This document shows positions 1-10,344 of a stretch of DNA of 64,000 bases, piece by piece. How positions within the stretch are numbered: position 1 is the stretch's first letter; each line of letters opens with the position of its first letter. Source of the stretch: Paragonimus skrjabini miyazakii (lineage: Eukaryota; Platyhelminthes; Trematoda; Plagiorchiida; Troglotrematidae); assembly GCA_014338405.1 (NCBI GenBank), contig JTDE01000148.1:224462-288461 (forward strand), written 5' to 3'. A model generated the notes under the pieces. That model saw only the letters and a list, made by a program, of their open reading frames with translations. It was not told the origin of the DNA and searched no databases. A program made the position numbers and the translations under genes.

Positions 1-1412
1 CACGTACACAAACACTGTGTGTTCGTTGCGAAACGCCACTGGATTTTTTCATGGTTTGTATATATTCACGCGTCTGTTATGATATCTCCAGTAGGTTGAT
101 TGATCCCTTGTTAATTTCACCCATTCGATAAACCAAAAATGAACTTAGATCAGTGTGGAACATTCTTTCGTCGTGTAAGCCTCAGACGTGAAGGGTTTAG
201 TAATGTGGACTTGACGTTCCCAACCAAAGTTCCTATACTTTTAAATGTCCGCACTTTGAAGTTATAATACACCGCATCCGTAGCATTAGTGTTGATAAGG
301 TATGATACTCCTAACAAGATCTTTTCTCATTTAAACAGTCTTAATTGCGCGCTTCCAGCAATCTCTATACAACATACTGATAATTTGATTATTACTTACC
401 ACCGATTGTTTCCTTCATGTCCGACTCAACTTATCAATTAACTCAGTACACTATCAGTTTGTCAACTTCGCCCACCGGTTATTCACAGTAAATGTGTCTG
501 TTCACTTTCAACTAATTGTCATGTCGTGAAACGGGTTTGGTATCACAACCCCTGATGATAATTAAAACTGACCTCGAAATAGAGTGATTTGAATCAATCA
601 GTCTTAACTATTCAAATTGAGAATCAAATTCATGAAAAGGACGGGCACACTAAACAAAACCATTTTTGTCCAGTTTTCTGTCTGTTTGTGAATTGATTCA
701 CATCAGTGTGGGGTTGAGTGGTGTGTTCTTATGACCTATTATGTTGTAAATTTAAAACAGCATTAGCCATGTTGCCCCCCAAAATCAGATATAAGCTAGA
801 GCTGGACAATATCGTTTTTAAGATTACCATCTCACATGCACTTTTAGGTTAAGGAAACTCAATCTGTGTGCGTAAGATGTTTGGTCACGTGCGCTTTGAC
901 TCACGCGCTTAACACAGTCGGTCTTATGCGTCGCCGGATATGCTACCGGCGTATGTGGACAAGTGGGCGAGATAAGCTAGCGACACGCGCACGCGATCGA
1001 TGAGTTGAATCGCCCTGTCGACGCGCCTTGGGGAAGGTGAAGCTAGTTTTTGGGTAATTAGAAGGGCGGCAAACGGAAAGTTCATTATTTACCCCTTCGT
1101 TTTCTCCTACCACGTGACATGCACAGATGTTGATTTCAGTAGCCTTCACACGGTCGCTATGACGACTGTCGTACTATGTAGGTAAACTTCACTGAATCGA
1201 GTTTTTTTAATACTCATTTTGTACACCTTCCTGTTTAGTTGTAACACTGGAAGCTGGTGGAAACAAAACTCTGGAATAGAGGAAAGTAGTTGAACGACTA
1301 ACGGATACAATGTGCTAAAAATTTTGTCACGTTTTCAAGTGACTATGCTATGCTCTCACTCCCCCCAACAGTTTAACCGATTCACTATACAAATCTCTTT
1401 TGTATTGTGCAG
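1..1412. other. unassigned sequence
   Basis: I see no coding exon, RNA gene or repeat that I can support here. It is A+T-rich with scattered short open frames on both strands that overlap each other and show no family motifs. The last bases, a pyrimidine-rich stretch ending in GTGCAG at 1407-1412, look like a splice acceptor for the exon-like segment that follows. Confidence 0.4.
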
Positions 1413-1775
1413 GACCCTTACTGTTTTCACTGTCTAACTGGCCATCGAAGTGCGATGTATAGGAGTGGTTCAAATGTGGATGAATCACCATCTTCTCAGA
1501 ATTGATTCGCACCTATAGCATACCCCGATAAAGATGATTGGTCTACTATGTGAATAAAATCTCCTGACGTTGGAGGCAGTCATTGGTATTTGAAGTCATA
1601 GTGATATCCTGATGATACCACTGATGAACAGAAGTTAACAGAATTGGTGGATTCTCCACCGAATTTTTCAAGGTATGACGCAGTTGAAGATGATGATGCC
1701 TGTTTTTCCTCTGATGATGACATTTGTCTTCTAGTCTACACCGACTGTGCTTGTTGTAACAGTTTGAAACTTTGA
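1413..1775 (+). pseudogene. exon-like or decayed coding segment, Cys-rich start and acidic tail
   Basis: Directly after an acceptor-like GTGCAG, one frame reads DPYCFHCLTGHRSAMYRSG, with a C-x2-C pair, through to a stop at 1503-1505. The same frame stays protein-like beyond that stop for about 270 bases, with an acidic serine-rich stretch (DAVEDDDACFSSDDD near 1678-1720), and is broken by three more stops before ending at 1773-1775. AATAAA signals lie at 1553 and 1794. Two readings fit: a real last exon ending at 1505 with a short 3' UTR, or a pseudogene of a longer protein. I do not recognise the family. The persistence of one frame across several stops is what argues for decay rather than chance. 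Confidence 0.25.
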
Positions 1776-2866
1776 CGTCTTGTTTATCACAGCAATAAAC
1801 ATTTTTCGTTAACCGTTATATTCAGTTGGCTTTTATCTCAGAAGCAGTTGAGCGATGTTTAATTCTTAGGTAAAATGAAACAACATGGTTTCAGTAAGTA
1901 ACTTCGGAAGAGGACACCTGACAATTTTGCTCATATTGGTGTAAATATTTACATTGGTTCCGAGGACAACTGCATGCTTTGTTACCTATAAACTTCATCC
2001 GAAGACTAGCTGAAACACTGTTGTGATGATGAGGTTTGGTGCTTTGATGTCAGTCAAGTTCTACCACTGTCTTTGTTAAAATTGACTATCATTTTCCTCT
2101 TACTGTTCGTTTATGTTCTATTTAACACCTTGACGAAAACAACATAATATTCCGTGTACTCGGCTTTGTTTATGTCCGCTTTCCATTTAAACTTGTTTAC
2201 AAAAGACATTGCTTACCACTGAATTGGCGGGGAATATTCGCTTCAAAAAAACCAAGTCGTCTTTTTCACGTACTGTTGACAGCATATACGATTTGGTACA
2301 ATTTCGTCAACAAGGCTGACTCAATAAAGCGTAAACGAAGCTAGATTCCTAGTTGTTGTGTAGACATGCAATGTTGACGAGCTCTAGCAAGAGTCCAATG
2401 TTTTTTAAAAAGAAGCTAGCTGAAAAGCCTATGGAAAGCTACAATCGATTGCGAGTAAATTGTTGCAATGGAAAATCCACACTACTTGTCAATAGTCAGC
2501 CGCACGTACTCGTTAACCACGAATATTTTATGTTCATAGGGTACTGCAAGGGTGGGAAGATGTTAGTTGGAATGTGCTTGAAATCAATTGGACACTTAAG
2601 TCTAGTCTGAAGCTTTGGGGGTGAAACCGTATAAATAAACCAAATTACTCATAAACTGCTCATAAGTTGTTTTCAAACCGTAGAAGAAATATGTTTGTTT
2701 AAGTATCCCTGTCGTTATGTTGATTAGCAAAAAATATTTGTTGTGAAAGGTGTGAAGAAAAGTGAACCGAAGTAGATAAAAAAAATTAGACAAAAACCCT
2801 GTTGTACAGTTATATCACTGACGTACATTGAAATAACATTCTGTCAGATATACCCAATTGGGCTAG
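1776..2866. other. unassigned sequence
   Basis: Apart from the AATAAA at 1794 nothing is recognisable. A plus-strand open frame at 2353-2610 overlaps a minus-strand one at 2602-2793; neither shows motifs or splice signals and both are treated as chance frames. Confidence 0.35.
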
Positions 2867-3028
2867 GTAGGTGATCAGGAAACCTGTAGTACAAGCTGGT
2901 CTTCACATGTCTGTTGGTCGAGTAAAATTTTAAAACTCTCGGCCGGTTTAGTAGTGACCAAGGAGCCTGACAGTGTGTTACAGCACCAACAAACTATAAC
3001 TGTGAAAGAGCCACAAGAGCCTACAAAG
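2867..3028 (+). CDS. possible internal exon of an unknown protein
   Basis: A 54-codon frame without a start methionine reads as ordinary hydrophilic protein toward its end (KEPDSVLQHQQTITVKEP). It ends at a junction that can be read either as a TAA stop (3029-3031) or as a splice donor, ACAAA followed by GTAAGC. An AG sits just before the frame at 2865-2866. There is no homology I recognise, and neighbouring exons are not visible, so it may be chance. The evidence is composition plus a good donor match only. Confidence 0.18.
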
Positions 3029-3182
3029 TAAGCTGCTCATTTCATTATTAAGTCTCGACGAAGGATCCCTCGAGCGTTTATTCTTATTTAGTGGTAGACG
3101 ACCCATCCGTAGATGATTTGAAGTATGGAGTGTTTTGTGAGTAAGAAGTGGATTTTCACTAAGGTGTTTGTGATGCTTTTAG

Positions 3183-3310
3183 ATGAGACCCAACTGTGAA
3201 AAGTCAGGGCTTCGGCTGGATTCGAACCAGCGACAGACACACCATGCCTCAACGCGGCAAGGGCTCTACCAGCTGAGCTACGAAGCCACGCCAGGAGCTC
3301 GGAAATTTCA
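3183..3310 (-). repeat. tRNA-derived SINE, copy 1
   Basis: On the minus strand 3208-3287 folds as a tRNA head: a perfect 7-bp acceptor stem (GGCTTCG with CGAAGCC), a 4-bp D stem in GCTCAGCTGGTAGAGC (polymerase III A box) and a perfect T arm, GCTGG-TTCGAAT-CCAGC (B box). The anticodon arm does not pair properly and the variable region is about 14 nt, so it is not a working tRNA. The flanks (TGGGTCTCATC on the 3' side, CCGAGCTC on the 5' side) recur at the copy at 19.7 kb, which shows the unit is a dispersed repeat rather than a gene. Confidence 0.75.
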
Positions 3311-5401
3311 CATTTGGACTCGGTTACCCACCCGTTTGTGATGCATTGATCAGCTTCCTGATTCCGTTTTTCTCCCCGGATAGGAGATTTTCCAGTGTCC
3401 CAAAATTCTTATATTGTTCCGTCTCAGAACACTTCCACTGACTGGAAAATCATGTTTAAGATAAGGGCGACGAGCCTGTATGTGTTTATTAGGAAGCGGA
3501 TGGAGTAATAGGTGATCATCACGAAAAGGACTTCAGGGAAGAAGATTTTACTAATCCCTTCTAAGAAATAGAATGATAATTGTACTTTTTACGATTGGCT
3601 GTAGACCTTGTGGACAGACTTAAATTGTTTGTCACTGACATTTCTGGATCTCGTTCTTTTATGGATGTGAATGGTTTATTGCTTTCAGTGTAATACACGT
3701 TTGACGACGAATGTGCATGACTTTGTATCTGTTGACAATAAAAGGCAAGTTGTTTACCGTATTTCATGGCTTTCCTTTCAGTTCGCCATAAAAATTATAG
3801 TCGGCTATTCTGCTTCCGAAAGAAGACGGCAAATATTTGGGCAAATTCCAATGTAGCGTCAAAATGCGCCATATCAGCCATTTTAAGCGGCTGCAGGACG
3901 TGTTATGGGCACCAAAAAACTGGTTGAAAAGCATATCGGGTTGAGGAAGCCGCGATAAAACACACAGTGTCCAAGTTTTATCCACTAAATCCCACTTATC
4001 ATTGAGGCCTATCAGGCTTACGAAAAATTATCTTGAACCTTGAAAGAAAACAGTGGAGAACAGCAGTTTTCAATGGACCAACGAAATAACAATGCTATCT
4101 TGAAGGTTCAGCATACGTAGAGCAATCGTTATGAGTATAAATGGATTAAATTTAATACCACATTTTAAATATTGAGTACCACAAAATTCCAAACAGCTGT
4201 GAGTTAACAACTCAGCTGTTTAGTCCCCAGCGGTTCGGAGTTTCACCTGCTATAAAATCACAGAGCAATGGGTAGGAAGTTTCCTGCAAATAAAAACTGG
4301 TCATGCGACTCTGAACTGTGGTAACTAGAGGGCTTGTATGCGCTTCTTCGGTGAACCAGTATTCGGGTTTCGTAAGCGCATAGCAGCCGATTCTGTCTTG
4401 GACACATTCCGTTTCCTGAACAGTTCTGAGTGATTGGCTGGGGTTGTATAGTTTATGCGAAATGCGTTTCTCCCATGCGTTCCGTTTAACCGAAAAAGCG
4501 TTTGACAGTATGTTATACATAAACCCCAGAAAAAAATATATGGCGTCTCCCTTTAAACACTAATCTCTTCGTTACGATGCCGATGAAAATCCGTTTTTGT
4601 AACGAAGGAATAACGCTTATTAAAGAGGTCGTAGGCCAACAGTTTATTTGAAAAGCCACAGTGAAGAACTGTTTATGCACAAAGGTTTTGAAAAAAGCCC
4701 TGGCAAATGTTTATTGTTACCCTCTACGTCATAACGTTAGCATTGCTCCTGAGTATTTTGATACGGAGATGTGGTACATTTCGGACAAGATGTCATGGTA
4801 TGTTGGAGCTCAAACTACACCAAACCCGATTCACAGTAGTCGCCAGTTTGTCCGTACAAACGTACAACTACACACCTTTATAAATTCGAAGGTGTTAGGA
4901 GAGGTCAGGACTGAGAGCAGGTGGGTTAAAATCGTGGTAAATCAGTAGTACATTGTCTTTTGGTTTCCCCAGCCAACAATTAGTTCCATATCCGGATTTC
5001 TGGAGTCTTCTACCAATCCAACTGTTGTCAGGACTTAACAACCGTAGTTTTATTGTTTTATGGAAGGCAAACATGCGCAGTCAGGCGGGGTATAAACTAA
5101 GTGACCAAAAAATATCATACAACCCAGTCCAAAAAGACGTGGGTAAGATGAAGTTATCGGCGCTACGAGTGGAATGTGTAGTGATTCATTGAAGAGCACG
5201 TCACCCAGCCGACACACTTGGGTGCTGTTGTTTGCGCACGCTCACAGCAAGACAGAATGCGCGTACGTTCAGCCGTGTCCGTTAGAATGCAAAATCAACC
5301 CGATTTCTAAATCGGCCAGTTCACCTTCTATGGACAGAACTAATGCAAATTGAAATGATTGCCCCATTGGGCTTGGTCAGTTGACAGTGATTTCTCTTTC
5401 A
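3311..5401. other. unassigned sequence
   Basis: No supported feature. A 102-codon minus-strand frame (4212-4520) and plus-strand frames at 4661-4948 and 4953-5192 carry no motif that I recognise. A pyrimidine tract ending in TTTCAG at 5396-5401 is a plausible splice acceptor. Confidence 0.35.
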
Positions 5402-5583
5402 GACCACCGACCAAGCATTCCGGAAGCTGCACTGTTGACTGGGCGACGAAGTGGACCGGATTCACAAAGCACCAGGCCAAACTTACTTTAGTGTTCCAGC
5501 CTGAAGAAACCATGACAACCCCAGATGGTCGTATAGTTTTGTGGCGGATTTTGAGGTTCTTTTGTACGCAATTTTTTTTCCAG

Positions 5584-5682
5584 AAAGACCATTTTGGACT
5601 AAATTTAACCCACTGCTCTCCAAAACCAGTTGCTCTTTTGTTATGAAAAGCGGTCATCATGAACTTGACATCAGCATGATTC
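5584..5682 (+). CDS. possible internal exon with strong splice signals
   Basis: The segment is bounded by a strong acceptor (eight T then CCAG, ending 5583) and a near-consensus donor (ATTC followed by GTAAGTAT at 5683). Only one frame is open through it, containing RPFWTKFNPLLSKTSC and ending in HHELDISMI. The frame would enter with two bases of a split codon and leave with one. I do not recognise the protein. The preceding 180 bases are also open in another frame after the acceptor-like site at 5401, so this may be part of a multi-exon gene or its remains. Confidence 0.25.
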
Positions 5683-5828
5683 GTAAGTATATGTTAGTGT
5701 TCTTTGTCAGCAATGCCATAGTTACGACCGAACTTATAGTATTTTTCTACCCGGAGAAATGTCGATATGACTAATGATATGTCTGAAAGGTGTACGCCTA
5801 ACAATTATTGTGTATGTTTCAAATCCAG

Positions 5829-5895
5829 ATACTGTGTTCAAGAAGCATACTACTTTCGTTTCCCAATGTACCCTATGGTTCAGATGACGTCATTT
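5829..5895 (+). CDS. possible internal exon
   Basis: A 67-bp segment lies between an acceptor (TTTCAAATCCAG, ending 5828) and a donor (CATTT followed by GTAAGTAC at 5896). One frame reads QEAYYFRFPMYPMVQMTSF, which looks protein-like. Its phase does not join the open frame of the candidate exon at 5584-5682, so either the two do not belong together or one splice site is wrong. No family recognised. Confidence 0.18.
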
Positions 5896-7290
5896 GTAAG
5901 TACATCAGTGAATGGCTAATCGCAGAATTTTCAGTTCAGTAGTCTGTAAGTAGTCGATGGAAGGGGCCTCACTCACAACGTGGTCAACCTAAGAAATATT
6001 CATTTCAGGTTAGAACCATCTGATCCAATTTTAACCAAATTTGATAAAAATGACAGCAAATAATTATATGGGAAAGTCAGTATCAGCTGAAATCATGGTC
6101 TCGATAGTGGAGAATTTTTGAACCTGGAAAATCAGATCAATCAACAAGCGGAGGACTTGGTTACAAATGCATTAGAAGCACAACAATCTGATCATTGTTC
6201 ATTGAGGCTGATAGAGTTTTACTCACGGAATCGATTATGTTGAAGGCATTTGGACAATCGACTGAGATTGGTATGACAATTAGGACCATATGTATAAGTC
6301 TACGTTTTCTTCCTGTCGGATGACCCTCATCAGGAGTGACGAGGGGCTGACAGAACACGGCCCCCTAGTGAAAGGAAAAATTTGGATTCGTCTCTATTCA
6401 TGTTTATTCTCAACGAATTTCGCAAAAATTGTTTTTTCTGCTGCTAAGATTTCAAAATTTCAGTTGAGTTCAGATGTTGTCGGGAAAAGGCACGTTTTCC
6501 CAAGAATTCGCCACATTTTCAAAGAAAAATGAACTTGTCATTTTTGGGAATTTGATAGTCGTCAGAATTTTCGAATATTCGAGAGCTTGCGTTCGCCTCA
6601 GATTGTTCCGCTGATCGGCCTAGGCCGAATGGCGCTCAAAACCTATGAATATAGTTGCTGTTAACCATCATTTTTCCTTCGGGCTGAGCAGCAAATATAG
6701 CTCGTTAGAAGGCCGCCTTTTTCCTTACTTGTTGGTGGGTTCTAAGTTGCGAGAGTTGGGTTTGGGTGTTTGCGCTCTGACTTTCATGCTTTCTTTCGAT
6801 ATCGTTACGTTCGGTCGTGATAGACATACCGCTCGTGGTGTTTGCGTCTGTACTTGTCTTTCTCTATCAAGAGGTAGTAACAGTTGTGTAACTGTAACTC
6901 AACGCACAATTTTCGGAAGCAAAATCAACTGAAAAATTAAAGGTTGAAACCAAACTTCGACTAATTCTGAACCAAGTAAACTGGAAATACCAGAGTGATG
7001 ATTAACAGTTAGTAGTTTATAACAAATCGTATGAAACTTCGAAATTCAAGTAAGTTTTACTTACCCGGTCAAAGCTTGAAATGCAAAACAAAGTAGCCAG
7101 TTGAATTTCCGGTTAAAATCCACATGCAGGTGGACGTTCATCGAACTATACCAACTTCACCTCTCAAAAATATATATTCCTGAATCGCCATTGAACGATG
7201 ATGCCACCTCAGGTAGTGGTAGAATGTAATGAATCTTGGCAAACAACCCAACTCCTAGTAGATAGTTCAGAAGGGGTCGAATTACGAAAA
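5896..7290. other. unassigned sequence with one hammerhead-like scrap
   Basis: No gene or repeat supported. On the minus strand near 6311-6341 a CTGATGA is followed by a short GG..CC hairpin and, some bases later, GAAAACG. This arrangement resembles a decayed hammerhead, but the GAAA is displaced and stem I is not evident. Confidence 0.3.
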
Positions 7291-7293
7291 ACC

Positions 7294-7375
7294 TGAGCTT
7301 CAGATGGATTCGAACCAGCGACCGGAACAGCATGTCATTACGCAGTACTTGATGTATCAGCTCTATTATCTAGTC
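7294..7375 (-). repeat. decayed tRNA-like SINE head
   Basis: The minus strand keeps an intact B box (GGTTCGAATCC) and a recognisable trace of the A-box region, in the same layout as the SINE copies at 3.2 and 19.7 kb, but the acceptor and D stems are broken. It is probably an old copy of the same family. Confidence 0.45.
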
Positions 7376-7962
7376 CCGTCGGAAGCTCATCAATCGCACA
7401 CTAGTCCCACTGTTTCATATACACACTTTTGAATGATCTGACGAATCTGGCAAAATTTCTCAGTCAGTTTAAGCAGGAATCCATCATCACCAATATTGAT
7501 TGCTGAATTTGGGTTACTAAATGTAAATAGGCTAGACATAATAGCCTAATAGGTGAGATCTGATAAAAGTCCGATGCTGTAGGCAGTTAGTTCTACTGAC
7601 CACAAATGACGTGGTGCTCCGAAAAACGTGGTATTCAAATAGGTTAAAATAGCTGTGATACAATAAGACCAACTAAGCTGATAATGAATGTTAGCGTTTC
7701 CTATGGTAACAGGATCTACTTCAACCCTGAGTTCTGTTCGGACTCATTTGGTTAGGTTCGCCGATCAGTTGAAGTAAGTTGATCAGGTGAGTGACACTTA
7801 GAAGTTTATCGATTATCTCGTCAGTGGCGACGGTCACCGAACTGGTAGTTCACGATGGAAAACAGACTGGTACGCAACATGAAGGTTGCCACTTTGAAGC
7901 TTCAAGTGATGACGAAACCGAACGCATCTTGAAGTTTGAACAAAACAGTCAGAACACGAAAA
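7376..7962. other. unassigned sequence
   Basis: No feature recognised. The open plus-strand frame that starts at 7791 runs over the ribozyme and PLE tail on the other strand and is treated as a chance frame. Confidence 0.3.
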
Positions 7963-8003
7963 CTGGTAGATGCAAGCATTTCGTATTGACTCATCAGTAC
8001 CAA
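7963..8003 (-). ncRNA. hammerhead ribozyme in PLE 3' region
   Basis: Read on the minus strand this 41-nt segment has every part of a hammerhead. Stem I is TTGGTA with TACCAG (five Watson-Crick pairs and one wobble). The core CTGATGA is at 7991-7997. Stem II is GT-CAAT-AC. GAAA is at 7979-7982. Stem III is very short (ATG with CAT, closed by CTTG). The cleavage triplet is AUC, with the cut expected between 7969 and 7968. It lies about 84 nt downstream of the stop of a PLE endonuclease remnant on the same strand. Type I hammerheads with a tiny stem III are an established feature of PLEs. All core bases are intact, so activity is plausible, but untested. Confidence 0.85.
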
Positions 8004-8086
8004 ATTTACAATAACATGGAACAGTTTTTTTATAGCAAACAATTCAGAGGGTTGATAATCAATAAGCGGGTTAAGATAAGTCACTA

Positions 8087-8380
8087 GGTCCAGGGAAGGG
8101 TCAAGTTCACAAACAGTTTTTTCTGAACACACAGAGCTGGCATAAGGCGATTGATTGCTACAGCTTCAGCAAATCTCAGGAATTTTGAATTGGAGTGACG
8201 CAACAGAACTCTGAATGCACAAGCTGGATCGATAACATGACCAGTGGTCAGGACGTGTCTAGCGACTGATGAAACTGGCTGTTGCTGAAACACGAAGTTG
8301 TTGTGTAAACGGTCGTTAGCAAGCTGTTTTTCAATATCTGTGGACAGTTTAGAATGCAACCGGTTGTCCAGTGCTATCTA
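8087..8380 (-). pseudogene. Penelope-like element, C-terminal end of GIY-YIG endonuclease
   Basis: The minus-strand frame ends with FRVLLRHSNSKFLRFAEAVA, then INRLMPALCVQKKLFVNLTL and PWT. This matches the tail that follows the GIY-YIG nuclease in the other PLEs of this window: a conserved AEA(V/I)(A/S)I stretch, then L-x-AQK-x-(F/L)V and a final LPW (compare 42.2 and 46.1 kb). The nuclease core and the reverse transcriptase are absent: upstream on this strand lies unrelated repeat R1. It is therefore a 5'-truncated copy, as usual for target-primed insertions. The natural stop after LPWT appears kept. The hammerhead at 7963-8003 is its 3' untranslated part. Confidence 0.75.
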
Positions 8381-8507
8381 CAGTGAGTCAGTAGAAAAAA
8401 ACGCATAAATAACCTGGGTTAAACAGAAAATAGCCTAGAGACTACTGGATTTCAGACAGCTGCTTCACAGACTGATCTCTAAATGGAATCAATCAAAGCA
8501 CATAGAA

Positions 8508-9643
8508 AAAAGACGAACCGACTGGATGTAGGCTACTTACCTACTTACCTCGAATCTGTGTATTAATCACTGAATCGCCGAAATTGCTGAATTGAATACG
8601 TGTAATCTGGACTGAATCCCAACATGCAGAAAAATCAGAATACACAAGAACAAGGTTGAATACGTTTGCGTCGGTTCAATCATGTTCGATATGTTGGGTG
8701 CAGGAACTTAGTATAATGGAACGGTTTTCAGATTCGACCTTGCATCTCTATCCGGATTCTTACTGGATGAAATATGGAATCTACAGCGTCTACAAGAATG
8801 AGGACAGATGGGATTAGTAGAACTCAAGCGTCACTTGTGTGCAACACAATGCAAGCTATTCCACTCCTCTCACAAACACACCATATCTTTTCTCCAACCT
8901 CACCAGCGATTAATCATTATCCCAATTGTAAACACTAACAATCAGAATGGATCGTTTCCTACAGACACCCTTGTCACACTATTCAGTATTGTCCGTAATC
9001 GATGATTGTACATCCACACACAACGCAGCCTGTCCGAAGATTACAATACCATGGATGATGTGCAGCTCAGAATGATTAATTCCCAACCGTGAATGTGACC
9101 AGTTAGTGGGTGTATCATTCAACAGGAACGCAGAAGCAGTGTACACCAGGTGGTCTATGTTCATGGAAATGATATGTTGGCGATTGTTATCACAATCAGG
9201 TTTATTGTGGATCTGAGTTTGGGCGCCAACCAGGTTTTTGAACTGAGAGCAACCGGAATCTAGATTCATCTAACAAACTCATGTGTTATTCACATCAAAC
9301 ATGCGTCCAATCCAATGTTCCAATTTTTGGATCTTCCGTTATCGCTCGCCACGCCCTGATGCTTTGTTCATTAGTCTCCGTGGTACTGTATTTCCCTCTG
9401 TTCATAACTGGTCATTAGCCGTCATTCATCTTGCTCAGATGTATTATCAATAATACACTCATTCAGCCATCTATCTCTCAATCGGATGGCCTAGCCTCCT
9501 CCCCTCGAATCGGTCAACAGTGGTTAATCATCATTGCTCAACAAAGACAACGTTCAGAGCATGACTCGTGTGTGCGTCTAATGAAAACCGTAGTCGATTA
9601 AGGAAACTTATTTGTTGGATTTTATAAACATAAGGCATCGTTG
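8508..9643. repeat. dispersed repeat R1, copy 1 (young part)
   Basis: This 1.14-kb block recurs in the same orientation at 34170-35305, offset by about 25,662 bp and roughly 97% identical by eye with only tiny indels. Open frames on both strands are shared by both copies (for example about 65 codons plus strand and 96 codons minus strand), but neither looks like a known protein and they overlap, so I treat the block as non-coding. It shows no terminal repeats or poly(A) that would classify it. At its right edge copy 1 is interrupted by a solo LTR, while copy 2 runs on into sequence that resumes here at 10345. Confidence 0.8.
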
Positions 9644-9647
9644 AAAA

Positions 9648-10342
9648 CCGTTGTTGGATTGGTTGAAATTAGTCTGGTGCGTTTGTTGTCTTTTGTTTGG
9701 TATGATGGCGAACCGCCAATCCATTTGAAGTCTGTTTGATTTGATTGTAGAAAGCCTATCCTTAATTTGCTATATTACTCTTTGTTAGGTGCAGTAAACG
9801 ATCACAACGGAATTTATCATAGTTGCACATAAAATATCCGTTTTCTTCTTTTATAACCAGCATCACTTATCCATTAAAACGTTCTTTCTTGATACTGCTT
9901 GACACGTTCCCACCTTCATCTCTACCCGATTGTTTCAATGAGGTCATTTTTCGTTGACTGTTGGCTATTTGTGGACTTGGGTTTAGTTGCCCCATTTTGA
10001 ACTCTTTTTATGGGTAATTTTTGTATCCGGTTGATTCACATTCAAGTGAGATAGTATCTTTGTTGTAATTTTACTAAACATTACCGTATAAACTCCAGTC
10101 CTTCCGATCGCTTTTCTGACGTTTTTTTAGAGTTGGAAGATAGTCCCGTTAATACCGACGGTCTGAATAAGCGTTATTGGAATTTAAAACACTGAGTTCC
10201 CTTGATCCAGTTCACCAGTTCATGAATGAAGAGAGTAAACGAAATGTCAACAACTCGCGGCGTATGTCTTTTATAATTATTGAAATTGTCGAATACGCGT
10301 TATTGAGTGAATTACCCTAAATCGCCAAGAGCGACTGAACAA
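9648..10342 (+). mobile_element. solo LTR of a BEL/Pao-type element
   Basis: It starts TGTTG and ends AACA. It aligns from end to end with the LTR at 49788-50352 that closes the BEL/Pao element at 46-50 kb, including the stretches GTCTTTTGT, GTTTCAATGAGGTCATT and GAGTGAATTACCCTAAATCG. The second copy of R1 lacks it: there the flanking sequences GTTGAAAAC and ATCCCTTCAG are separated by only a few bases. That empty site shows this is an insertion, probably left by recombination between the two LTRs of a full element. A clean target duplication is not visible. It contains a further small insertion (10180-10296). Confidence 0.75.
10171..10305. mobile_element. small insertion inside the solo LTR, flanked by a 9-bp duplication
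   Basis: GCGTTATTG occurs at 10171-10179 and again at 10297-10305. The related LTR at 50.3 kb has a single such site (GCGTTACTG) and lacks the 117 bp in between. A 9-bp direct repeat around an extra segment is the mark of a transposition event or of a local duplication. The inserted DNA shows no terminal inverted repeats that I can see. Confidence 0.55.
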
Positions 10343-10344
10343 AA

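Noticed and set aside
3208..3287. A functional tRNA gene
   Set aside because: The anticodon arm does not pair, the variable region is abnormal, and the flanks are repeated at 19.7 kb.
4212..4520. 102-codon minus-strand open frame
   Set aside because: No motif, no splice context and a length that chance allows in 64 kb.
6305..6345. Minus-strand CTGATGAGG..CC then GAAAACG as a hammerhead
   Set aside because: The GAAA is displaced from stem II and no stem I is seen; kept only as a remark.
8255..8290. Plus-strand CTGATGA near 8265 followed by GAAACAC, hammerhead-like
   Set aside because: It lies inside the PLE endonuclease tail on the other strand, and stems I and II do not form.
8808..9269. 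Open frames on both strands in R1, conserved in the second copy at 34470-34931
   Set aside because: Conservation follows from the copies being nearly identical; the frames overlap on opposite strands and match no family.
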